Origin: Magnaporthiopsis rhizophila
Lineage: Eukaryota > Ascomycota > Sordariomycetes > Magnaporthales > Magnaporthaceae
DNA: 64,000 nucleotides
NCBI GenBank assembly: GCA_003049465.1
Contig: PYSS01000020.1
Span: forward strand, 124,001-188,000
Reading direction: 5' to 3'
Positions 21,052 through 32,113 of the stretch are shown one piece after another. Below the pieces are notes generated by a model. That model was not told the DNA's origin. It did not search any database and was given only the letters and a program-made list of their open reading frames with translations. Both the position numbers and the translations under genes were made by a program. How positions within the stretch are numbered: the first letter of the stretch is position 1; each line of letters starts with the position of its first letter.

Positions 21052-24000
21052 ATTTCGCGCCTCCTAATGGAACGGAACAAGGCAACAGCGAACACAAAAC
21101 GAATGTCGGGCAGTAGAAGCAGTGTCGACGACTGTGTCCCGCAGTTAGTACAACTCTGAGATGTCTTTAAAATGAGGGACAAGAGTTGAACACCAGGAAG
21201 CGCTGGTGAAAGAGTTGGGTTGAGAATCTGCCCATGAGGCATCGCCAACTTTATAGCCCAGTCCCATGGCCAGAGAGCGCCAGGTCTCCCCAGGCGCTTG
21301 GATTCGGCGCTCTCGCGTGGGCTGGAGGCAACAGCTGTAGCGGACCCGGCCATCCAAGTCACGCCCGAAAACAGCCCGTGAGAAGGTCTCGGGAAACCTT
21401 CTCAGCTCGTCACTGGACCACCAAGATCCCACAAACAGAGCCAGAGTCCGAGATCAAAGACTTGCCCGAATCATGGTGATGCGTCACAAGAGTGACACTT
21501 GTTGGATCAGGTTAATGAAAGCTTCATATCTCCAGGCGAGCCACAGTAGTGGTGGCACTTGGATGAGTCCCTCGTATTGACAGACTGGACGTAGACGGGT
21601 CGATGAGGAAGCCTGGCCTTTAGTTTCTTGCCCTTCACCCTCCATCTAGGTGCCCTTAATACGTAGCCACAATTCGTTTGCCCAGGACGCAAAGAGGAGA
21701 GCCGAGGACGGAAACTAGAGAAGGCAACTGCAGAGAATCCATGAAACAAATAGTCGGCTCGCATATTTCCCGCCCGGCTCCTGAGAGAGATGCCCGCGAG
21801 CCAGAAATGTTGCCGAGAAAAGCCGAGGCAGGGTTACCAGCGGGTATACCGGGCCGCCGACCATGTCGCAGGGATATCTCCAGTATCGTAACGCCTCCCT
21901 CGGCTATGAGAGTGCCATGTGGATCCTCTCAGAAGGAGGCTCGTGGTTTTGAAGATCCGATACGCGGGCGGTTGAGACACAGGGTTATAAGCGATCCTAA
22001 CAAGGGTTCAACTCCGTCCCAGATACTCATCGTGATGGCATCTGCAAGTTGTACATTGACGAGGGGAGATTGCAGTCCAAGACAGGCCCTGGGGTGGTCT
22101 GGCGCATCGTGGATCTGTCAGACTACCCACTTGGCGTGCTGCCAGATGTTGATCGTCGCACCAGGGCGGGCGCCCGCATAGGACGCACCGACGTTTTGGC
22201 ATACGAGATGAGCGACAGACGCCATGGCTGAATGTCGCAGTGGGAATAACAAACAGGCGAAGGCGATGGATGCGGGCTCCATGTCGACATGACGTTGCCG
22301 TTGCCACTCGTGGCTGGGACTGTACAACAACGCCAGGCACTCAGGTACCTACCATATGTGCCGAGTAGCTTGGCTCGGCTATGATTACTGCAAGACGAGA
22401 GCACAGGCACAGCCAAGTATCTCGACAGACAGAGAAGAAAGCCATGCGACCACGTCCCCGGATGAGATGTGACGGCCCAATCAGCATACTCGATCTGAGA
22501 CCTCGAGTCTTGGGAGCACGAATTCAGGGGAAGGCATCCGGCCAGAATAGACACCGTCTCTCATATCCGTGATGTTGTTCCAAGTCCCAGGTCTTGGAGC
22601 TGATACGGGGTGGCGATCGCGGCAGGATCTGGAGATGCAGCAGACATGGTGTCGTGGTGCAAGTATTCGAGTTCGGTGTCCATGGGCTGCAGACTGCCAT
22701 CAACAGGTTTACGCTCGTTGGTTGCGGGTCCGTTTTAGCTGGATTATAGAAGGCGAAGATTACCGATGGAGCAGGTATCTTTCTCCTGAGGTTCGATATG
22801 TTACGGCTTGACACGCACGTCTGTCCCGAATATCACGACCTCGTAGCTGCAACAGCAGATGAACAAGAGACGAAGAGGGATCACCCCTGTGCAACATGGT
22901 ATCCAAATGATATGGGCCTAGCTTCGTTCTCGCGGATCCCCAGGCCGAAACCAGATATATTCCAGCCTGGAGGACGTTTCGCAGCCGCGGCAGGTGAAGG
23001 TGAAGACGAAAGACGACGAGTAAGCCATGAGTTTCCAGGAGAGTCACGTGCGTGTGTGTTGCGTTCATGAAGCTGCAGCTCTGATCCTTCCAGCTCTCCG
23101 CAAGCGGTGCGTGGCTTGGTTTGCTAAGCCGGGTGGCGGATAGTCCGCGGCCAAGCTTTTTATTGGCGATGCGCATTCTCCAATCGACCACCGCCCTAGG
23201 CAGCCGTCGCCAATTGAGCCTGCGCGCCACCATCGACTCCATCTTGACCGTGATTATTGGCGCGATAAGCCCTTCCGGATTCCATCGCCCGCGACTTGGA
23301 CGCTAGAACTTGCTCTGTGCCAGATATGCCTTTGCCCCGTAGCCGCAGCATGGCACAGTCGCTGTTCCCTTAAGTATCCATCGTACCCCTGATCCCCACA
23401 TCCAGCGCGACCCCTCAGGGGTGCACAGGGGTTGTTTTTTCTTAATTTTTTTTTTATTATTAATTACGCCGCATCGACAGCGGGTTGAATGCACAGCTGA
23501 GCGGCGCGACGGGCGGGCTGGCTGTCTCCAACGTGACAAGTTGGCTTTAGCGTGAGCGTCACATTAAACGTAGAACCAAGCTAAGAAAAGAAGCTCTCGT
23601 GGTTCGCTCGACGGGGCGGCTTTTTTTGTTGTCCTGATACCTTGCCGAATCAGATCTGGCAGTTCCTGCTTACTCGGCAAGGACACAGGTCTGCCAGGAA
23701 GACTGCCAATCCAGACAGAACATCAGCCGCTTTTTCGTCGATAAGCCGCTGCCTGTGGCCAAGCCAGGTAAACTTTCACGGCCTCCAGCAAGATTGCCCC
23801 ACAACTTGGTGTTCGCGTCCGATTGAGTCTTTCAGCCTTGTCCCAGACTTGACGTCTTACGTTTCTCGACAGGCAAATAAAAAACATAACTCAAGATACA
23901 GAAAAAAACAAATACGCGGCAGCAGACGAGATAACACGCCAGTCAGAATCGCTGCGCCATCTGGAACCCGGCGCTTTCATCCCCCGCGGCGAAACACGCG

Positions 24001-24129
24001 AAGCGAACCAGAACCGCCACCACCACCACCAGACACGAGACATTGTCCCTTGCGGCAATCAACCTCGACAGACACAACTCACGCACACGCACACGCGCAC
24101 AACCACACCCACGCCCGCACAGACACACC
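21052..24129. other. 3.1-kb intergenic region between divergent genes
   Basis: Lies between the starts of the GPI-protein gene (-) and VPS74 (+). Many short open frames on both strands but none with family features, splice coherence or biased codon use. Base composition is more balanced than in neighbouring genes. A T-rich stretch sits at about 23433-23463, and CA-rich leader sequence (repeats of CACACGCACACGCGC type) lies just before the VPS74 start. I cannot exclude a degenerate element between 21.1 and 23.3 kb. Confidence 0.5.
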
Positions 24130-25257
24130 ATGTCGACAGCCACATCGGGCGGGCTGACCCGGCGCAGGGGAGGAGGAGGCGGCGGAGGGGCTGGCGGTGA
24201 CGGCGAGAGCAGCAACGCCATGGACCGCTCCAGCTCGTCAACCGACGTGCGCAAGGACAGCGCCCCCGAGACCAGCTACGAGTCGGGCGAGAACGGCCAC
24301 AAGATCGCCTTCGACCCGCGCGACATCAGCGAGAGCGCCGAGAGGAGCAAGCAGCCAAAGCTGACGCTGATGGAGGAGGTCCTGCTGCTGGGGCTGAAAG
24401 ACAAGCAGGTATGATGATGGCCCTGATAGAGAGAGAGAGATGTGCGCGGTGATGCGCTGACACACAACACCCCATTTGCGCCAGGGCTACCTATCCTTCT
24501 GGAACGACAACATCTCGTACGCCCTCCGCGGCTGCATAGTCATCGAGCTGGCCTTCCGCGGCCGCATCAGCATGCAGAAGGACCCGGCCAGGAGGCGATT
24601 CCCGCTGGCGGACCGCGTCATCGAGGTCATCGACGACACCCTGACGGGCGAGGTGCTGCTGGACGAGGCCCTGAAGCTGATGAAGTCGAGCGAGAAGATG
24701 AGCGTCAGCGCCTGGATTGACCTCCTGAGCGGTGAGCAAGCAAGCACAAAATCATGATACACTTTTGATGCAGAGAGCTGACGCTGATTACCCCCCCGGC
24801 AGGCGAGACGTGGAACCTGATGAAGATCGGGTACCAGCTCAAGCAGGTGCGCGAGAGGCTGGCCAAGGGCCTGGTGGACAAGGGCATCCTGCGGACCGAG
24901 AAGCGCAACTTTTTGCTCTTCGACATGGCCACCCACCCCGTCGTCGACGGCGGCGCCAAGGAGGAGATCCGCCGCCGCGTCCGCAACGTGCTCACCCAGC
25001 GCACCGTCGTCCTCCCCCACTCGCAGTTCCTGCCCGAGAACCTCGAGTGGCGCTACGCCCGCACCGTCGCCCTCGTCTGCGCCGCCTACGCCGCCAACGT
25101 GCTCGAGAACGCCCTCAGCACCCTCGGCCACGAGGCCCGCGAGCGCGCCTTTGCCCAGACCGACGAGCTGCTGGCCGAGTACAGCCAGTGGCCGTTTGGC
25201 AAGAAGGCTACCGCCATTGGCGCAAACATCCCACAGGTCATTCAGGAGGTAGGCGTT

Positions 25258-25288
<31 letters not shown>

Positions 25289-25447
25289 TGTTCTCCTTGT
25301 TACGGTCTCCCTCCACCCACAATCACCTGCTAACGCCGTCTGTTTCGCTTATCGCAGGAGATTTCCAAGGGCAAGGACAAGGAACTCCAGCTCGAAGTTG
25401 TCGCCGCATGCCTCAGCGTTTTTACCCGCCTCGACTCCCTCCTATAG
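24130..25447 (+). CDS. VPS74: Vps74 / GOLPH3-family Golgi phosphoprotein (GPP34)
   Basis: Four exons, 24130-24408, 24485-24731, 24803-25248 and 25358-25447, give 353 residues, the size of yeast Vps74 (345). After a Gly/Ser-rich N-terminal 65 residues comes the GPP34 domain: LTLMEEVLLLGLKDKQ-GYLSFWND, ALRGCIVIELAFRGRI, then TWNLMKIGYQLKQVRERLAKG and EKRNFLLFDMATHP. Vps74 binds PI4P on the Golgi and the tails of glycosyltransferases, keeping them in the Golgi by COPI retrograde packaging. Donors GTATGA, GTGAGC and GTAGGC and CAG acceptors fit. The last intron contains a 24-nt T run. The terminal exon (30 codons with stop) and its flanks exist a second time downstream, see the repeat entry; both copies encode the same C-terminus. 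Confidence 0.96.
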
Positions 25448-25852
25448 ATGCAAAAAAAATACGCTTGCTTTTGCTTGCTTCGGCTCTCTTCTTTCCACAC
25501 ACAATATACAAGTTACCCCTGGATCTTGCTTGTCCTCCTCCCGATCATACACTCTCATCTAAAAAAACAAACCATACACCAGTCGACGCGCACAAGTCTG
25601 GAGAACCCCCCGCCTGCTACCGGAACATAGCTCAGAACCCCTGCAAGGTTTTTTGCCAAGGGGCTTGCTTTCCGCATCAAGCGGCGGCAGCCCAGCTAGC
25701 TACCGAGCTACCTCTTTTTTCTTTTCTTTTTTGTAACCCCACCACTGTGAAGGGAGTGTATCAACAAAACGAGGGTGGCAGAACCGAAGAAAAGGTCATC
25801 CCTTACCTAGACCCCAGGTTCTGTGTCGCGGCTTGAGATTCGTGTGGCTCGG

Positions 25853-25915
<63 letters not shown>

Positions 25916-26479
25916 TGTTCTCCTTGTTACGGTCTCCCTCCACCCACAATCACCTGCTAACGCCGTCTGTTTCGCTTATCGCAGGAGATTTCCAAGGGCA
26001 AGGACAAGGAACTCCAGCTCGAAGTTGTCGCCGCATGCCTCAGCGTTTTTACCCGCCTCGACTCCCTCCTATAGATGCAAAAAAAATACGCTTGCTTTTG
26101 CTTGCTTCGGCTCTCTTCTTTCCACACACAATATACAAGTTACCCCTGGATCTTGCTTGTCCTCCTCCCGATCATACACTCTCATCTAAAAAAACAAACC
26201 ATACACCAGTCGACGCGCACAAGTCTGGAGAACCCCCCGCCTGCTACCGGAACATAGCTCAGAACCCCTGCAAGGTTTTTTGCCAAGGGGCTTGCTTTCC
26301 GCATCAAGCGGCGGCAGCCCAGCTAGCTACCGAGCTACCTCTTTTTTCTTTTCTTTTTTGTAACCCCACCACTGTGAAGGGAGTGTATCAACAAAACGAG
26401 GGTGGCAGAACCGAAGAAAAGGTCATCCCTTACCTAGACCCCAGGTTCTGTGTCGCGGCTTGAGATTCGTGTGGCTCGG

Positions 26480-26480
<1 letters not shown>
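25289..26480 (+). repeat. Tandem exact duplication of the VPS74 terminal exon and 3' UTR
   Basis: Bases 25289-25853 and 25916-26480 (565 bp each, offset 627) read identical throughout. Each copy holds the 3' part of intron 3, branch/acceptor, the 90-bp terminal exon (25358-25447 and 25985-26074), stop codon and about 400 bp of 3' UTR. T runs of 24, 60 and 37 nt mark the left edge, junction and right edge. Only the first copy is needed for the mRNA; the second could act as an alternative terminal exon encoding the same residues. Confidence 0.95.
25854..25913 (+). repeat. (T)60 homopolymer
   Basis: Sixty consecutive T at the junction of the duplicated VPS74 block; a 37-nt T run follows the second copy at 26481-26517. 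Homopolymers of this length are prone to slippage and to sequencing or assembly error. Confidence 0.95.
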
Positions 26481-26517
<37 letters not shown>

Positions 26518-26518
<1 letters not shown>

Positions 26519-26965
26519 GTTTTTGTTTTTCTTCCATCTCTGTTGAACTTCTCGTTCCACGATAATGCCGGGAGTGTTATGCGCTGGGAAAAATGAGCCT
26601 TTTTTTTTTTGTTTTTCTTCCCTAGTTATCTAATAACCTTGGTTGTCGAAATATGCGGTTAAAAGATGCCCAGCCCTACTACATATCCGTCCACACGTCA
26701 ACGATATTGTTTGGTATGCGCTATTGCCTCGCTTCTTGTAATGATTTATTATTTTTTTCCATATCCGTTGTAAATGCTGAAAAGAAACACCACCGAGCCA
26801 CCCGCCACCCTTCGACCGAGACCATGAAAAGAGGGAGAAGCGCGCCGACCAACGCCACATATCAGGCCAAATCCAGCAACAAATAAAGGGAACGTCCGAG
26901 AGACAGATAGCGGAACCGAAAACAGCCAAAGTAATTGAGCAGACGCTTCTGGTAAGAGACACCCA
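26518..26965. other. Convergent intergenic region VPS74 / RRP14
   Basis: AT-rich 3' flanks of two convergent genes. Contains another short T run near 26600. No gene seen. Confidence 0.6.
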
Positions 26966-28832
26966 TCACTTCCGCTTGCCGCCGCCACCCAGGCCGACGC
27001 CCTCAAAGCCAGGCCGGCTCTTCCTCCCGCCCTTTGTGGCCACGCCCTTCTTCTTCTTTCCCGCCTTGCCGAGCATCTTCTCTTCGCGACGCTTGCGCAG
27101 GTTGTCTTCGCGCTTCTTCTGCCTTTCCTGCATGGCCTTCTCGACGCCCTCCTTGCGCGCGGCCCACTCGCGCTCGCTCTTCTTCTTTGCCTGATCTTTG
27201 CGCTTGACCGCCTTTTTGAGCATGGCCTCGTCGTCGCGCACCTTCTCACCCTCGGCCCGGCGCCGCGCCGCTAGCCACGTCTCCTTCTCGAGCACCTCCT
27301 TGCGCTTGTCTTCATCCATGCCGGCCACACGCTTCTTTTGCGCCTCGAGTTTCGCCAAAGCCGTTTTGGGATCCGACGGCCCCTTCTTTTTACTCTTGGG
27401 GTCCTCCTTGACATAGCTCAGGTCGTGTGACATCTGCGCGCCATCCGCAAACGCTATGCGCCCGAACGCGAAGTTGGTCGCCAAACTATCCTTCGCGTCG
27501 CCGCCGAGCGGGCTCATGAAGCCGCCCGGTGAAGTCCGTGCACTGACCAGCGCTTCTTCGCGCTTGCGGTCCTCTTCCTCTTTTGCCAACCGACGGACCT
27601 CCTTCTTGTGCGCTTTGCGTTGAGCCTGCTTCTGGCGCCGCGACTCGATGAGCTCCTGCCTTGTCTGGGCTGGCCGGCCATCGGTGCCATCCGCCTTCCG
27701 CGCCTTCCTGAGCTCCTCGATCCTCGCTGCCAGGCGCGCCTTGAACGCATCCGATGAGCTAGAGGGGAGCTTCGGGTGCTTTGGCTTCTCCGACGGGGTG
27801 GCTGATGCTATCGATGTCGCGACGCTGACCGTCTCCACTGAGCCCTTGTGTGTTGCCTGGTCATCGTCAAACACGGGTGATTTAGATTGGGATGATACCG
27901 ATGTCGATTGCGACGGCGCGCCGTTTTCCTTTGTCGATAATCCCGGAATTTCTTCGTTCTCCATCTCGCTGTCGGGGAGAGCCTTCGAGTCGTCAACCTC
28001 GGTGGATGGCCTGAGCTCAGGGGACACTTTGGAGTGCACAGGTTCTGGTTGCGGTGCTATGTCGGATTCTATTTCCTTCGTTGCTGCGTCCTCCTCTTTT
28101 GACCCTTTTACCCTGGCGGACCTTTTCTCTTTTTTTTTCTGCTTCTTGAGCAGCCTCTTCTGCTCCTTGGCTGACAAAGTTGAAAGGGAAACAGACGTAT
28201 CGGTGTCGGCGGGGCCAGCCTCGGACGGGACGGAGTCGGGATTTTCGTCGTCCTGATCGGCGGTTTTCTGCTTTTTAAGGGGCTGTTCCATCTCGATGCC
28301 TCCCAGTTGGACACTATCGCTGTCGCCTCCCTGTTCACCGTCGGCAACGTCGGATTCGTCCTCGGCTTGCTCGAGCTCCTGCAGCTTCCGCTTATTGCGA
28401 GCGCGCTCCTCGAGGACCTCCATGGCTGTTCGGTTCTTTTCGCTGTCGGGATCGAGCTTTCCCAGCTTGGCGGCCTTCTTCTCGGCCTTGGATTGCTTCT
28501 TCCTCTTCCATTGCTCCTGCAGCGGGGCAACAAATAGGGTAAGCTCGTGCCTTCACGGTGGGGTCCAAGGCGGCGAGACAAGACAGCAGGGAGCCTCGGG
28601 AAAGGTGGAGCAGAGCGGTGGCAGCGCAGGAGGCCAACGTACATTTGTGCCCTCTCCGTAGTAGATCTGGGCTGGTATCAAAGACAGAAGACCATCAAAG
28701 GCCTTGGCAGACTCGCGGAGCCGCTCCTAGAAGGGGTCGTCAACACTACTGCCCCAAATCTGTGCTCGGGAGTGTGCAAACCCAGAGCCGTTCTGAAGCG
28801 GGGCTGCCAACCTGCAAATCCGTGTCCGTCAT
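26966..28832 (-). CDS. RRP14: Rrp14/SURF6-family ribosome biogenesis protein
   Basis: Three exons, 28832-28812 (21 nt, MTDTDLQ), 28726-28643 and 28516-26966, give 551 residues. The spliced N-terminus reads ERLRESAKAFDGLLSLIPAQ, IYYGEGTN, then EQWKRKKQSKAEKKAAKLGK and LDPDSEKN, the Rrp14 N-terminal domain. An acidic/Ser-rich middle (about 80-290) precedes the basic SURF6 domain: FKARLAARIEELRKARKADG, RRQKQAQRKAHKKEVRRLAK, then the NFAFGRIAF signature, and a Lys/Arg-rich helical tail ending GGRKSRPGFEGVGLGGGGKR. Rrp14 is a nucleolar protein needed for 60S and 40S precursor processing and linked to cell polarity in yeast. The first donor, GTTGGC, is weak, but phase and conserved sequence on both sides support it. 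Its promoter is shared with divergent GUA1. Confidence 0.95.
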
Positions 28833-29475
28833 CTTGTTCGAGTCCCTGGCCGGGTGAGGATGATGGAAGTCGTGTATTTGGGTGGAGATGCGATGCTGTC
28901 GCCGGCCTCGTCGTGAAATGTCCCGCACAGGCGCACTGAACCCAGGAGACTTGGATGGAGGCGCTTGGATCGTGGTCGCAGCGGCAATGGTTGAGCTGGA
29001 GATGATTGGGCAAGCTCTCCACTTCATGGAGATTTGTAGATTTTTTTTTTTTCTTGTGGAGAGGCTGCTTATCCTGGTCCAGCACGAAATCTTGGCGTTT
29101 CTGCCCCCACTTTCTGCCGGGCGGTGTAAATTTGGGGGGACTAACAATGGCTTTCGTTCCCATGCGACTCAACTGTGCCCCTCGTCAGGGGGGGACGAAA
29201 AAAAAAAAAAAAAAAAGGGGACGGGACTTGGAAGTCCGTAGTGGGAGGAGTTGAGCTTTTTTTTTCTGTCTTTTGTAATTCAGAAGAGAACAAATCCTCC
29301 TTTCTTGCAAAGGGGTCTGTAACTTTGGCTTTTTGTGCTTCAATACACGGCTGGGCTTTACCATCAACCAAAAAATTCACACATTGCCCTGCTGCCCCTC
29401 ACTCTTGAACATCGCCCCTACCAGTCTCCTAAGTCGAAGGATAGAAGAAAAAGACACAAGAGAATACAATACGCG
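28833..29475. promoter_or_regulatory. Divergent promoter region RRP14 / GUA1
   Basis: 643 bp between two start codons on opposite strands. Holds an A18 run at 29199-29216 and T runs at about 29041 and 29257, typical nucleosome-poor homopolymer tracts of fungal divergent promoters. No specific factor site is claimed. Confidence 0.65.
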
Positions 29476-30975
29476 ATGGCTTCCACAACCGAACAGGCCG
29501 AGACGCCTCATCAGGCGTATGATGTAGGCGATATCTTTCCCAAACCCGGTTACAAAAACCTCGGCTGACCAGTCACCTTAGACCATCCTGACGCTGGACT
29601 TTGGCTCGCAAGTGACGCACCTGATCACCAGGCGGTTACGAGAGCTCAATGTAAGGGACACGGGCTGTTGCTGCGCCTTATCCCGTCGGCGTCTTGCATC
29701 GCGCACCTTCCTGGATGCGAGGTGCTTACTTTAATACTGTCCCTGCCAGGTCTACAGTGAGATGCTGCCGTGCACCACCAAGCTCTCCGACTTGACATGG
29801 AAGCCCAAGGGCATCATTTTGTCTGGCGGCCCGTACTCGGTCTACGATGCGGACGCGCCCCATGCCGACCCGGCCTTTTTCGACCTCGGCATCCCCATCC
29901 TGGGCATCTGCTACGGCCTCCAGGAGATCGCGTGGAGGCTCAGCAAGGACAACGTCGTTGCCGGGGAGAAGAAGGAGTTTGGCTACGCTGTACGAGTTAT
30001 CTGTCCCTTTTTTTCTCTTTGTTACGCAACAGTTCTCTTGGGGATGACGTCTCACGCGCGCGCGCTCGGTGACCACACAATAGGACCTCACGCCGCAGCG
30101 CCATGGCGGCCACGCGGACCGTCTCTTCGAGGGCATCACGGACGGCGCGACGCAGGTCTGGATGAGCCACGGCGACAAGCTGAGCCAGTTGCCCACGGGC
30201 TTCCAGACCATCGCCACCACCGGCAACTCGCCCTTCGCTGCTGTCGCCCACGAGACCCAGCCCATCTATGGCGTCCAGTTCCACCCCGAGGTCACGCACA
30301 CGCTGCGCGGCAGCGAGCTGCTGCGCAACTTTGCCGTCGGCATATGCGGCGCTCGCCAGAACTGGAGCATGTCCAACTTTATCGGCCAGGAGATTGCCCG
30401 CATCCGCAAGCTCGTTGGCGAGAAAGGCCAGGTCATTGGCGCCGTCTCGGGCGGCGTCGACTCTACCGTGGCCGCCAAGCTGAGTACGCAGCCGCAGACC
30501 CCTTGCATGATGAATCCTTCCATCCTTTCCCCTCCGTTAACCGATATCTTTCCGTTGCACCTGGAGTAGTGAAGGAGGCCATCGGCGACAGGTTCCACGC
30601 CGTGCTCGTCGACAACGGCGTTATGCGCCTGGACGAGTGCCAGCAGGTCAAGGAGACGCTGGCCGAGCACCTGGGGATCAACCTGACCATCGCGGATGCG
30701 TCGCAAAAGTTCCTCGCGGGGCTCAAGGGCGAGCTGGACCCGGAGAAGAAGCGCAAGTTCATCGGCAACACCTTCATCGACATCTTCGAGGAGGAGGCCG
30801 TCAAGATCGAGAAGGCGGCTGGGGACGGCGCCGGTAGCGGCAAGGTCGAGTGGTTCCTGCAGGGGACCCTGTACCCGGACGTGATCGAGTCCATCTCCTT
30901 CAAGGGGCCATCGGACACCATCAAAACCCACCACAACGTCGGCGGGCTTCCAAAACGCATGATGGAGGGCCAGGG

Positions 30976-31011
<36 letters not shown>

Positions 31012-31447
31012 GGACGAGGTCCGCGCCCTGGGCCGCGAGCTGGGAATCAACGAGGAGCTCGTCATGCGCCACCCGTTTCCGGGACCGGGGATCGCCATCC
31101 GCATCCTCGGCGAGGTCACGCCCGAGCGGGTCGACATGGCCCGCAAGGCCGACCACATCTTCATCAGCATGATCAGGGAGGCGGGCATCTACAACGACAT
31201 GAGCCAGGCCTACGCCGCGCTCAGCTCCGACAAGGTGGTGGGCGTCATGGGCGACAAGCGCCAGGAGGGCTACATGGTCATCCTCCGCGCCGTCGTCACA
31301 AAGGACTTCATGACGGCCGAGGCCTACAAGTTCGACATGGACCTGCTGATGAGGATCTCGACCCGCATCGTCAACGAGGTCGACGGCGTCAGCGCCGTCG
31401 TCTACAACACCACCAGCAAGCCCCCTGCCACCATCGAGCTGCAGTAG
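29476..31447 (+). CDS. GUA1: GMP synthase (glutamine-hydrolysing)
   Basis: Five exons, 29476-29523, 29582-29650, 29750-29989, 30084-30483 and 30570-31447, give 544 residues (yeast 525). The enzyme makes GMP from XMP, glutamine and ATP, the last step of guanylate synthesis, in the cytosol. The N-terminal class I amidotransferase domain begins TILTLDFGSQVTHLITRR; the catalytic triad is Cys93 in GICYGLQ with His186 and Glu188 in GVQFHPEV. The ATP-pyrophosphatase domain has the P-loop SGGVDST (241-247), then VDNGVMRLDE. The dimerisation domain carries the HHNVGGLP block, RHPFPGPG and the C-terminal VNEVDGVSAVVYNTTSKPPA. All functional motifs are intact. The last intron splits ATG of LMKEAIG and uses a TAG acceptor. 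Confidence 0.98.
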
Positions 31448-32113
31448 ATGGGGACTGGATGGATGGATTTTTTCGGGGTGGACGATACGGGATTTTAGAA
31501 GGAAAGGCTCGCGCGGGTGGGTTTTAGAGGGCGGCTTTCTACTCGTTCAGTCGTGGAGGGGGAATCAAGGGATAGGCTAGAAAGGATGTTTCATCTTTTC
31601 ATTGGCAGGAAATTCAGACGTGATACATCACAACCGCCTGATCACTGCGATAAAGTAGGGTCCTCCTCGATAACGATGAGATGCTCTAATGACACCGACA
31701 ATAGCCCCATGTCTGGCTACATGTGATTATCCCCTCGTCTGCCGTGCGCCTTGTCCGATGGTCCCAAACCCTCATATTATAGTCGTTTCGGAATCGTCCC
31801 ATGCCAGACGCTCGAGAAAAGGGACCGTGACGAATACAAAAGGTGCGTAAAACTATCGTATCATACGCCAAGACTCGACAGCTCACACACGGAAGGCTAC
31901 AATGACTCTAACCGGCCGTGACGAATGTATATAGAGTGCTCACGATATGTGCAGGACGCCTGGTGATGGCCGCCCAATGCAACAATACAACAATAGGGGT
32001 ACAGGATGGGTATACGCGGAATGGCGACAACGGTGTTAAGCTAAACCTCACAGATAAAACCCGACAAGAACTCCTAACAATGCGCAGAAAGAGCGGAAAC
32101 GGTACGAATGGAG
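31448..32113. other. Convergent intergenic region GUA1 / EXO1
   Basis: 666 bp of 3' flanking sequence from two convergent genes. No coding or RNA feature recognised. Confidence 0.6.

Noticed and set aside
26075..26463. Open frames in the second VPS74 terminal-exon copy
   Set aside because: They are intron, UTR and duplicated exon sequence, not a separate gene.
30266..31188. Minus-strand frames over GUA1
   Set aside because: Antisense shadows of a clearly conserved plus-strand enzyme.
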